A stretch of 64,000 bases of DNA from Sorghum bicolor (taxonomy: Eukaryota > Streptophyta > Magnoliopsida > Poales > Poaceae). The notes beneath the pieces are model-generated. The model worked only from the letters and a program-made list of their open reading frames with translations, was not told where the DNA came from and ran no database searches. The stretch covers positions 194,313 to 258,312 of the forward strand of contig NW_018396398.1 of the NCBI RefSeq assembly GCF_000003195.3, in the 5' to 3' direction. Shown one piece after another: positions 19,226 through 30,157 of the stretch (position 1 is its first letter; every line of letters begins with the position of its first letter). Both the position numbers and the translations under genes were made by a program.

Positions 19226-19929
19226 GCGTCCCTAATGGACTCAACTTGATACATGGGCCATTGGTCCAAAATAGGGTGACGCAGCACCAAAACAGAAAAA
19301 GGTGTCGGCACGAAAACAAGGACTGCGCCCGACTCATAAGCTTCATAGATATGTGGTTGGACCCATTGGAAAGTAGACTTCATGAGCTTTCCAACAAGTA
19401 TAGGAACGTCCCAGTTGGAGTCCATATGACGCCGTGGTGATCCATACAAGTTAGAGTTATTTTCCAGTCCGAATCCAACTCCCAAAACGTGTTGGGTTTG
19501 GACTCTTTGTTTCCTTGCTTTAGAAGCGACGTGGTAACTTGATAGAGGATGTTGTGGAGGCTTGGACCTGATCTCCAATCACCTTTGTTAAGTTATCACT
19601 CCTCCCATATGCAATCAGCCCTTGAAGTTGGTGTTGCCTCAAATTCTGAATGCAGTTGAACCTTCCCTTGCTGATCTTGTCCATTATTCCTGAGCAACAC
19701 GAAAGTGCACGTGTCTCCATTGTCTAAATATGATTGACAAGAGTTTAAAACTGAACTTACTTGAAGGTTGAGTTGACGGGCACGAGCACGAGTAAGAGGA
19801 CCAGCTATAGGTTGTGTCGGAGAGGATGTAGGACCAGCTATAGGTTGTGTCGGAGATGTAGGACCAGCTATAGGTTGTGTCGGAGAGGATGTAGGAGAGG
19901 ATGTATCGCTGGTGTTGATGTCCTCATCA
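19226..19929 (-). repeat. 5' LTR of CRM-1, U3-side part
   Basis: Continues the LTR on the far side of Tat-1: GCGTC (19226-19230) then CCTAATGGACTCAACTTG, matching the CRM-2 LTR where the same sequence is unbroken (28728-28752). It contains the 71-bp GT-AG segment at 19690-19760 and the three [14 protein letters not shown] units at about 19800-19910. It ends at 19929 against satellite. Confidence 0.9.
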
Positions 19930-20458
19930 TGAAAGCTTGGTTTGGTCTATTTCGAGATAGTGCTAATCTTGATTCAAGATAGATGCACGGTTTGCATGGA
20001 ACATACGATGTTCTCAGAAATCAATTAGGACACACCTGATTTAACTCTTTGATAATGTGTGTCATATGGAATATTGCTTAGGTTTGTTTAGAGACAGTGT
20101 TATTTTTGGTAGAAGATATGTGCACGGTTTACGCCTAATTTACCATAGGCTAAGAAACCATTTTAGACGCACCCGGTGGTACTCGTAGTTGAAGAGGCTC
20201 AAGTGGAGGCTCGATTTGGTCTATTCAGATATAGTGCTAATCTTGATGCAAGATAGTTGCACAGTTTGCATGGAACGTACCATATGTTAAGAAATCAATT
20301 TGGACGCACCCAATGGAACTCCTAGATGACGTGTGTCATATGGAATCTCACTTCGGTTTGTTTGGAGACAATGTTAGTTTCGGTGCAAGATAGGTGCATA
20401 GTTTGTGCCTAATGCACCATAGTCTAGGAAACCATTTTTGACGCACCTATTTGTACTC
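19930..20458 (+). repeat. Satellite fragment, 137-bp monomers, between CRM-1 and Tat-2
   Basis: About 3.9 monomers, same orientation as the main array. It carries the variant markers of dimer classes that follow each other in the main array: CAATTAGGACACACCTG, TGGTAGAAGATATGTGCACG, GTAGTTGAAGAGGC, and ATGTTAAGAAATCAATTTGG. It ends TTTGTACTC at the Tat-2 edge, and the array resumes at 42651 with TACACCTAGATGAAGAGG, so both pieces were one array before Tat-2 inserted. Confidence 0.92.
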
Positions 20459-20924
20459 TGTTAACGAAAGCTAGTCGGCAGTCTACCTTGGGGTATACCC
20501 ACGGTTGTAGTTTATCGGCAGAGAGGTGCGCAAGCTACGAACTCGATGGTGACGCAAGACAGAGACAAGGATTTTATCCAGGTTCAGTCGCCGTGTGGGC
20601 GTAATACCTACGTCCTGCGTCTTATTGTATTGTCGTAGATTTTGTTGAGTTGAGATGATCTATCCTAGGGCGTCCCTCGCCTCTCTTTATATAGTCTAGA
20701 GGGCAGGGTTACAGATCTGGAAACTAATCCTAGTCGGTTACAGTTGCCACAGATAGTGCGACATCAATTCCTATTCTAACCGACTAGAATCCTGCTTGAT
20801 CTCCACATCTTGTTTCCTTGCGTGAAACTCCAAGCAGTTGGATCAAACTTCGAACTATCTCGTGATGGGCCTAGCCTCCTGGCCCAAGTCTAGCTGTAAG
20901 GGTATAGGGGTTTATACCCCCACA
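20459..20924 (-). repeat. 3' LTR of Tat-2
   Basis: TGTTAACGAAAGCTAGTCGG to TTTATACCCCCACA, clearly homologous to the Tat-1 LTR. TATA-like CTTTATATAG at about 20686-20695 (minus strand). Confidence 0.92.
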
Positions 20925-22121
20925 GCTAGTCCCCGAGCACCATGTATTGTGATGTAACACACCATCTTGAGCTTCTTCGACGAGTGAGGCTTGACGTCTT
21001 CGATTAGCAGGAAAGTCGCCCGAACAGTTGCAACGGTATTTTAACCAACTTAAAAGACAGTTGATCAACATTGACATCAAAGAAGCAGATTGTTCAAAGA
21101 ATGCATGGTGCTCTTAATCAAAAAATATTTTTTTCCTGACGAAGTGTGCCCACTTTACTTTTCTGAAAAGTATAGACTTTCAAAAAGCTAGCATATTTAC
21201 CGCAAGGTGAAGTGTGCCCACTTAGTCCCCGAGCCTGGTAGTAGGTGACGTAGGCACGTGGTGCCAGGGTCTAAAGAGAAAAACCACATAGAAAAATCTG
21301 ATACTGAAATGCATCGCCAGATGCATCGTACCGATGTAGTCCCCAAGCTTGCTGGAAGGCAAAGCATGAGCCTTGTAGCAAGGTCTAAAAAATTAGAATT
21401 ATCCGAGCAGCCGTTATACAATTTGATTTTTCAATGCCAAGATCGTGTTGCTCTTTTTGTGTCTGAGAGAACCGATTAACCAATCCCTAAGTGTGTCATG
21501 CTTGAGGTTTGGCACAGTTCCTAGATTTTCAAAAGATGAGACTAATCAGCCAGTCCCTGAGTATGGCGTGCTCGGTGGTCGGTGCAGTCCCAGATTGTCG
21601 AGAGGGCAGACTGGTCGACCAGTCCCCGAGCATCTCATGCTCGGTGGTCGGTACAGTCCCCAGGATGTCGAATGGGCAGACAGGTCGACCAGTCCCCGAG
21701 CATGTCATGCTCGGTGGTCAGTACAGTCCCAAGGATGTCGAATGGGCAGACTGGTCGACCAGTCCCCGAGCATGTCATGCTCGTGGTCGGTACAGTCCTT
21801 AGGATGTCGAATGGGCAGACTGGTCGACCAGTCCCCGAGCATGTCATGCTCGATGGTCGGTACAGTCCCTATATATATCATGTCTGTCTGACGAAAAGTC
21901 CTACTTTTCTTTTGAAAAAACTGTATCGCTGTATTAATGTGCGATGTGACAGAGCATCCTGCCATATTGTTAGGCTATTGCATAAAAAGGTGCCCCTGGT
22001 AACTGTGCAGCCGCTCTTTGCGCAGTCCAAGAAAAGGAAACCATCAATTATGCAGAAAAGCCACCAAATTAACTGCGATAATTATTGAAAACCGAAACGC
22101 CACAGCTGCCGCAAGATCCGC
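20925..22121. other. Tat-2 3' non-coding spacer with 70-bp minisatellite (21551-21870)
   Basis: No gene. Equivalent to 7683-8822 of Tat-1. TCCCCGAG recurs at 21623, 21693, 21763 and 21832 (period 70, 70, 69). The unit shares the ACCAGTCCCCGAGC and GTGGTCGGT parts with Tat-1, but the variable part is GGATGTCGAATGGGCAGACTGG rather than the GAGCTGATAGACTGGGCG of Tat-1. Confidence 0.85.
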
Positions 22122-22173
22122 CCACTTCCCCAAAATGCGGGAAGTGGTAGAGGTGGGGCTGTTGTTATAAAAA
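22122..22173 (+). promoter_or_regulatory. Predicted promoter of the Tat-2 antisense gene
   Basis: Inverted repeat CCACTTCCC (22122-22130) / GGGAAGTGG (22139-22147), then TATA-like TTATAAAAA (22165-22173). Spacing and order match Tat-1 8823-8876. Confidence 0.55.
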
Positions 22174-25100
22174 GCCCAAAGTCGCACTCTAGTTTTGTAC
22201 CCAGCAATCACATAGTCCCGGAGCAACACAAGATCCCTCAATGACCTCGTCAAGATGGGACTCCTGCACAATCAGGAGCTCGGCGGCTGGAGAGCACCGG
22301 AAGGGGAAAGGTACCCCGACCCTCGCGTCGGTGAGATCGTAGTTTCTGAAGATTTTTTCAAGAGGGGGTTTAGGATTCCAGTTCATCCTTTCCTTCAAGG
22401 CCCTCTTCTTTACTATGAGATCAGGATCTGCAACCTCCACCCAAACTCCATTCTTCTCGTTTCCACTTTTATTCATTTGTGTGAGGCCTATGTCGGGATA
22501 GAGCCGCACTTTGATCTCTTCCGTTACTTATTCTGCTTGAGGAAGAAGGGAGCAGTTGGAGGCTCCAAGATTGTAGGTGGAGTATACCTCAATCTTCGTG
22601 ACGGGATGAAAAACCGTTACCTAAGTTGCCCGTGGAACACCTCCCTCACCGAATGGTACAAGAGGTGGTTCTACATTAGGGAAGAACCAGGCAGCGCCAC
22701 TTTTTGCGATGTTCGATATATTCCCGAGAAGAGGGTCAGCTGGACAGCTCGACTCGAGTACACCGGTCAGGTGTCGAAGTTGATGAACCTGATCGACTGG
22801 TCCCGCCTGGACGGACCAGGAGTGGTCGGGAACTTCCTCGTGCGACGAGTAATGCCCTGTCAGAGGAGGGTGCACTCGGCGTACGAGTATGTAGGAAGCC
22901 AAGACCCGACCAGGATGCACTGGGACGGTTTGGAGAAGGCAGAGGTCCAGCGGTTGATGAACGAGTTATTCAACCTAACTGATGATAACTTCGTTTGAAG
23001 TGATGACCGGATGCCTGCTTTTAAGCAAGGCCGACCAGCTCCTAAGGTAAATGGATGCCCTTTTTTATCTATATTTCAATATAAGTAAGATAGCCTTTTG
23101 ACTGATGACTTTTGACTGATGACTTGTCACTGTTGTATTGCAGATAGGAGATAGTGACCGGTGCTCGGTGTACGTGTCGCTGGCACCCGGTATGGACCAT
23201 CCTTCAGGGGTGGACCCACCGGCAGACAATGTTGCTCGGTGTCTCCAATACACCAGCAGCGAAGAAGACCAGAGCCAACCAACACCGACCACTGAAGATA
23301 GGGTGGCGGGGAAAAGGCCAATGGCTATGGAGCCATCCCCCACGGAGGCAATGCCGGCGGAGACCAGCCAGGCCCCGAAGCATCGCCGGCTCGTGAGGAT
23401 CGCCGACGACAAGGACGAAGAGGACGAGGCTGCTCCATATTTGGTTCGAAGACCACGCAGCCGCCCTGACGTCGCGCCGATCGACGCTGGTCGGGTAACC
23501 AGTGATCCTCCTGCCCCACACACCGAGCCAATACGACTTGGAGGGGCAGAAGCGGCAGCGGCGGCTGGGAGGACCAGGAGAAGGTTCTTCGCGGCGATGC
23601 ATAGGAGCGGTAGCACAGGAGAAGGTTCTTTGCGGCAGCTGTGAGTTATAAAACATGTCTTCTGCACTTTCTTTGTGTTTTACAAAGTATAATGTTGTTA
23701 TGGGAATTTGCATTGGCTCTTTCTTGTTAGTGCGGCCTCAGATGTTGATCCAAGCAACATAGGCGGCTTGAGAACAACCGAGCCGACCGTTGCTGACAAG
23801 GATGCCGCTGAGCAGACTACTCATGAGCGGCCCGTGGAGCAGCCCGCGGTTGTGTCCGTGGCAGGGACCACCGAGGAGGACCCGGCTCGAGATAGGGCTG
23901 GGGCGAGTACCCCGACAAGGGGTGATGAGATGGAGAGGACGCCTCCCCCGAGTAGCGTTGCGGAGGAGGGAGACAAGGTCGCGACCCCCCCTCCTGCTGA
24001 AGAAGAGAGGGCCCCGACTCCAGTCCTAGTAGAAGCTTCCACACCAGAGGGCTGCCCTAGCCGAGGTAAGGGTCCGATGATACCCGTTACTATGGCTGGG
24101 GGTAGCAGGGAGGGCGCCGAGGGCCAAGCGGCCTCTGATGATGAAGTGGAGGAGATCCAGGGGCATCCCCACGATGGTCGCCAACATGTTTACGTGTGGC
24201 ACCAGCGTGGGGACCACTGGGCTGGCCACGAAGAGCTCGCCGAGACCGAGGAGGCGACGAGGGTAGAGTGCGCTGCTAAGCGGCTCGTTGATGAAGTAAA
24301 GGTAAGTGGTCTTGTATTATGCCAGAGTATGTATACATTGTTGCTTGTTCACTATATGACATGTATATTTCTCGCAGGGTGCAATGAAAACGGCGAAGTA
24401 CCGAAAAAGGTGCTTCGACCAAATTGAAGGTATAATCGCCGAGAACAAAGCCCTGACCACGGAGGTGGACCCACCTTCGGTTGGAGGCCGAGAGGGAGGT
24501 GGCCGAGAAGGTGGCTTAGGAAGAACGCCTGCTGGATCTAAATCGACGACTAACCGATAAGGACCGCGAGAAGAAGGGCAGGGCGAATGTTTCGAGCAGT
24601 TGTAGTTAACTGCGTGGTCGGTTTTGATGACCAGCAGTTGTTGCTTCAGGTCTAGAGGAGGAGATTGGGCGCCTTCGAGAAGAGAGGGATCGGCTCGACC
24701 AGGAGCGTGCCGGTGCGCTGCAGACCAGGCGCAAGGCTGGCGAGGAGCTGAAGAACAAAAGTCGGGAGTTAGCTGGTAAGAGCTGTTTCGCCCTTTTTGA
24801 CCATGCAGTTTTCTTTTCCTCTTGTTTATACTGATTGTTTGCTTGGTTTTCTTGAAAACTCTGTCATAGTGCTTAAAGTCAACACTAAAAAGCACCTCGA
24901 TGAGCTGGTCAAGGAACGGGACTCCTAGAAGACCAACTGCATCAAGATCTGGAAAGGAGTAGCCCCGGTACTTGACCTGATCAGTCCCGAGCTCCCCGAG
25001 GACCAGCCCCGTGCGCCGAAGCTAACCCCGGTCGAAAAGGCGCAGCAAGCGTAGGGCTGGCTTCAGCAGTTTGTTAAGGATGTCGAGGAGTTTGCCGGAG

Positions 25101-25613
25101 CGCACGTCCTCAGCATGGTACGTGTAACACCCTAGGTGTTAAGCATGCACTTAGTCTTATCAAAACATGCATAAGCATTCTCATCAAGCATAGCATCACA
25201 TGAGCATGTCATCCATCCAAAATGTGATTTTATGTGCTTTATTCTATGAGATTTAAGTATGTTAAAAAAAATATGACGCTTGCTTCTAAAATTGTGAAAT
25301 ATTCAAACTAGGTTGAATTGTGTGCAAAAAGAATTAAGAGTATTTTTGTGCAATTTTTGGAGCCATAGAATTTGAGAAATGGAATTTACACAAAAATCCC
25401 CAAAATGAATTTATTTGAAAACCTAGAACTAGTTTTAATCTGTAATTCAAATTCAATTTGGAATTTGGTCTTGCTTATTAAAACAAAGTTGTAGGGTTTT
25501 TGTTTTGGAACAACTTTGCTTTTGGGAGAATAGGGTGAAAGTGATTTTTAAATAGCCCAAATAAATTTAGAAAGAATTTGAGAAAAGAATTTCAAAAAAA
25601 AAATAGAAAAGGG

Positions 25614-26460
25614 GACAGGCGCTGCTGGGCCGACCCGCCTCCCTTTCGGCCCAGCCAGCAGCCCGGCCTGCCTCCCCCTCCCCTCTCTCCCGCGCGCGGC
25701 GACCGCCTCGCCCCATCCCGCGACGGCCACGTGGCGGCCGTACGCCGGCGTTGGGCGCGCTGCAGCCGACCACCCCCTCCCCCTGGTCGGGACGCCACCC
25801 CGCGCCCCCAGACCACTCCCTCCATTCTGTCGCCCGCGCCTCTCCCTCCTTCCTCCGTTCGCGCAGCAGTAGCAGCAGCAGCAGCGGCTCCGCCCGCGCC
25901 ATTGCCGGAGAAAAGCTCCGCCGCTCGCCGCCGGTCGCACCAGAGCCCCAAACTCGACGCCAAGGACACCAGAGCACTCGCCGTCGCCGCGGTAAGCCCC
26001 TGCATACGCTCTACCGAGGTGAGAAGCAGTAGTGCGCTGTGAATCGCTCGCCGGAGTTGCTCCGACCTCGCCGGAGAGCTCTGCCGCGACGGATCTTGCT
26101 GTATCCAACCTCTTTTCGCTTGTTCTTTGGTGCGCTAGGTGGGTAGTGAGGTGAGGAAGCTCGGAGGGACGTTTGCGCACGCTCTACCGCACCGGAGCGG
26201 CCTGGCCACGACGAGCAGCGTCGCCGTGCCGCCATGCACGCTCGTCGGAGGTGTTCCGGTCATCCTCCGGCCAATCCGAGGGTACCCCTGGATGCGCCTC
26301 GCTGCGGGGAGCACGCTGGTGCTCACCCCGTGGCCGGAGACCTCGTCGTCGGCAAGAGCCGGCCGGCCGGAGATCCGCCGGTGGGTTGCATGGCTGACTC
26401 GTGGGGTCACGGCCCCGGATCCCACCTGTCAGTGCCTCTGCGGGTGTGGATCTGGGTGAG
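25614..26460. other. GC-rich block inside the solo LTR, no supported gene
   Basis: Open frames exist on both strands because stop codons are rare in GC-rich sequence; none shows a domain. GTAAGCC at 25991 and GGTGAGAAG at 26019 look like splice donors after an exon-like stretch, as in a 5' leader of a transcript from the LTR promoter. ATTTTTAAATAGCCC (about 25541-25558) may be its TATA region. Confidence 0.4.
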
Positions 26461-28194
26461 TTTAGTGTTTTTCGGCGGTTTTCTCAAATAAACATTTTCC
26501 AGAAATCGGTTTAAATCTTGTAAAATCTATATCTTGAGTTGTATGGTTCCAAAATTGGTGAAACAAATTTTGGTGTGCTCTCTATTTTCAGATCTACAGT
26601 TTGATGTAATTGCATGTCATGTTTGAACACTTTTTCTGGACAGAAATAATTAATCCATGTTTTTGCTGGAATTAGAAAAATGCATAGTAATTAAAATATG
26701 ACTCAGAAAAATGTGAAACTTGTTTTGCTGGCTCTGCATGTATGTTTAGTCACTGGGAAAATATTGCTACACATTATTTGGTGTATGAATGAATTTGTGG
26801 TGATTTAAATGCTTGCATGGCAGTGTTTTATGATTTTTAATAAATAATTGGATCATGCAATTAATCTGGAAATTTTTGTAGATGTTTCTCATCATAATAA
26901 GCAAATTATAAAAATATGAAATCTGCTGTTTGACACTTATACCATAGTAGAGTATTTTATTTGCCTTTAGGAATTAATCTTCTAATTTTTTTAGCTGAAA
27001 ATAAGTGTCTAAAAATTATGAAAAATTTATGGTGGACTTTATGTTTGACTGGTAGTCTACTGTAATTTTTGTGGAATTTATTGGTAAACAGAACTGCATG
27101 CTATTTTGATGGGCCTAGAAATGAATAAAGAAATTATGAATTGTTATATGTAGATTAAGTAGAATAAAAGAGGTTTGGTGTATCTTTGAAGCATCTTGTG
27201 AGTTGCTGGTTACACTTGAAGATAATTTTGTAGGAAAGAAGGAAATGGATGCTTAGTGTAATTGCATGTTCTTGGATGATGTTGACTACCTTGTAAAGAG
27301 CATGACCAATTAAATCACCTTTGCATCATGTCGTGGTCATTTGGTACCTTCTCATACAAGCATCCACTCGGGCATCTCGCACTCCACTCATGAGCACACA
27401 TGCATCATACAGGCTCGTAGGAGAACGAGGTGGGGCCCGAGGAGCAGGAGGAAGCACAGGAGCAGGAACCTCTGGGAGTGTCAGAGCTCGGAGAGGAGCT
27501 GCAAGAGTGCCCGGATCATAAGCCGAGCACGTTCGAGAAAGGCAAGCCCCGGAGCATTCTAAGTCTCCCTATTCTCGCTAACTTTCATGATATATTATGC
27601 TTGTTCTACTACGTTGCATTTAAGTGATAGGAATTGCTTGATACCGTTGATGCATAGGTAGTCCTTGTTATCACTACTCGTTGATCTATCTTGTCCTATG
27701 TAGATAGGCACGGAGTCTATGCTTAGCTTGCTTAGCCCGGTAGAAGTCGGGTGATTTCCTGTCACCTGCGAGATATAGGTGGATACCTGCTTGATTAAGA
27801 GGTGATTGCTTTGGGAAAAGAATAACCAAGTGTGGAATGGAAAATTGAGACCGAGCAGGGTCTTATGGTGGGTTGACCGTAGTGCCTCTGCCTGTGTCGA
27901 TTAAGGACCGATCGTTGACGGCCCTCTTGTCATGTTGAACGCATGCCCCACACTTAGCTAGAAGGATAAGTCGTTCCGACCGCGAAGCCTGAACACTATA
28001 CGGGCCGGGAGTCGAGCCGCCATGCGCTGTGTTGGTGATGGCTGAGGAGAACGACGGGGGCGCGGCGCGCAACCTTGGTATACCTTGGATACCTCGATCG
28101 CCGGAACGGTCCTCGGGTACTGGCGGTGCCTGCCGAACCCGCGAATTGGTCCTGGATAGTGCAATATGGTGATCTGTAGCTCACTTGATCAGTG

Positions 28195-29203
28195 TGATGA
28201 GGACATCAACACCATCGATATATCCGCACCTACACCAGTTGGTCCTCTTACTCATGCTCGTGCCCGTCAACTCAACCTTCAAGAATAATGGACAAGATCA
28301 GCAAGGGAAGGTTCAACTGCATTCGGAATTTGAGGCAACACCAACTTCAAGGGCTGATTGCATATGGGAAGAGTGATAACTTAACAAAGGTGATTGGAGA
28401 TCAGGTCCAAGCCTCCACAACATCCTCTATCAAGTTACCACGTCGCTTCTAAAGCAAGAAAACAAAGAGTCCAAACCCAACACGTTTTGGGAGTTGGATT
28501 CGGACTGGAAAATAACTCTAACTTGTATGGATCACCACGGCGTCATATGGACTCCAACTGGGACGTTCCTATACTTGTTGGAAAGCTCATGATGTCTACT
28601 TTCCAATGGGTCCAACCACATATCTATGCAGCTTATGAGTCGGGCGCAGTCCTTGTTTTTGTGCCGACACCTTTTTCTGTTTTGGTGCTGCGTCACCCTA
28701 TTTTGGACCAATGGCCCATGTATCAAGTTGAGTCCATTAGGGACACGTCCTAGGGTTGGAGGACGACTCTAGCACCCCTTTGGTCGTCCTCCCCTCTATT
28801 TATTTACATCTAGAGCCGCCATGAACAACTGGGTTTTGATTAGATAAAGTTTAGCCTTCGCTACTTGCTTGTAAACGCGCGTGCTGATCCAGCCGCCCGT
28901 CTTCTTGTTTTCGAAACCCAACTTCATTAGAGATTGAGTTTGAAACCTTCATTTACATCTAGTATTTTAGTACTTGTTCTACTTGTTCTTGCTGGTTCTT
29001 CGATTGCTTGCAGGACGAGTGCCCTAGTGGCCGGGTGTTGCGCTCCACAAGATCGTGACAGCCATTGGAGGCGGTGTATCGGTTGCTAAGGCACGGCCTT
29101 AGATGGCTGTAGTCGGGCCGTGAACGTCATCTCCATTCACTAATCGAGTTATCCAGCGCCTCTCATCGAAAGATCAGGCGAAAACCCTAGTGGGTTCACT
29201 TCA
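28195..29203 (+). repeat. 5' LTR of CRM-2
   Basis: TGATGAGGACATCAACACC to GTGGGTTCACTTCA. Core-promoter-like CCTCTATTTATTTACATC near 28793-28810. Compared with the CRM-1 LTR it lacks exactly the 71-bp GT-AG segment: CTTCAA (to 28282) joins GAATAATGG (from 28283). It also has only one GP-encoding unit where CRM-1 has three. Confidence 0.95.
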
Positions 29204-29205
29204 GT

Positions 29206-29217
29206 TGGTATCAGAGC
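29206..29217 (+). promoter_or_regulatory. CRM-2 primer-binding site (initiator tRNA-Met)
   Basis: TGGTATCAGAGC two bases after the LTR, complementary to the 3' end of plant initiator tRNA-Met, the usual primer of Ty3/gypsy chromoviruses. Confidence 0.85.
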
Positions 29218-30157
29218 AAGGTTTATCGGTGAGAGATTTCCAATTCTTCGTGTTTGTTTTTCCTATAGTCCAAAAAAAAGACAAAAAAATATAGCAGATT
29301 TGTTTTCCATAATCCTATAAATCATTTGTGCTGTGGCTAGTACTACTTAGTTAGGGCTGGTTGAATGAGTGTTTGCTTCGGTCGTGTCCAGTGCTGGTTT
29401 TAGTTTAGTCCTTTAGAGTTTTGAGTTCTTGTCACCATCTAGTCACAACTGCGTCCAATCTATTGTGGGTTGGAATTTGAGTAGATCATGATAATAGGTG
29501 CAACCACTTGTTGGTCTATTCTGCGTTTCCATCAACGTGATCCAAAAGGAAAGATAGCACTTCATACTTGTGCTAGATATATTGAATTTTGAGGTTTAGC
29601 CTTACTCTAGTGAGAGGGTGAGAGTGGTGAAGTGATATTTTGTACTATTTTGTTTATATAATCAGGTTTTGAGGTTCCTCAAAAAAAAGAAAGAAAAAAG
29701 AAAAAAGAAAAAAAATCAAAAAAAGGGGATTGTTGTTTCCTTTTGTTTCCAGTAGGGCTGCTCATTTTGTTTCTAGTGGTGTGCTCTGTTTTCCCTTTGT
29801 GTCCAGGCTCGCGTCTCTAGCACGGTCTAGGCTAGGACCAGCACAGTACCACCGTTGAGCGTTTATTCAACTTGCTTTTTATAACTAACGTGGTGCTAGT
29901 TCGATCCTTGTTTCTGCCCGCCTATAGCTCCACATATTCTACAGCTTGATAGGTTTTGTTGCTGCGGCACTGATACACTTCGTCCATTGCTGTGGATTTG
30001 TTGGTAGCCAATCCCTCCTGTTGAGCAAGGTAAGAATTGGTAAGAACTTGTTAGACAGGTTGATAGAGAGCGTCTTACAGTAGCCACATCCTAATAGCTG
30101 TAGGGTTTTTATTTCTTCACCTATTTTTCATGTTTCCACTGTGTGTTTTTTTAAACC
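29218..30157 (+). other. CRM-2 untranslated leader
   Basis: No gene. Contains an A/G-rich tract (29680-29727), counterpart of the T/C tract in the CRM-1 leader, and the GCTCGCGTCTCTAGCACGG block shared with CRM-1. Gag ATG follows at 30158. Confidence 0.8.

Larger units (their letters stand above)
2018..19929 (-). mobile_element. CRM-1: CRM-type Ty3/gypsy element, split by Tat-1 and CRM-0
   Basis: Minus-strand element in pieces: partial 3' LTR 2018-2282, internal region 2283-6761, 5' LTR 6762-7223 plus 19226-19929. The two 5' LTR pieces join through the GCGTC duplication left by Tat-1. The element edge at 19929 (GATGTCCTCATCA, reverse complement of the TGATGAGGACATC start) abuts satellite, so CRM-1 landed in the satellite; TGAAA at 19930-19934 is the candidate target duplication, but the other flank is outside the window. 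Gag, protease and the integrase end are recognisable; reverse transcriptase and RNase H fall in the assembly gap or are absent. Gag carries a frameshift, so the copy is dead. Confidence 0.85.

Noticed and set aside
25548..26180. Long GC-rich open frames on both strands within the solo LTR
   Set aside because: Overlapping frames in all directions, Arg/Ala/Gly/Pro-rich, no domain; expected from GC-rich sequence lacking stop codons.
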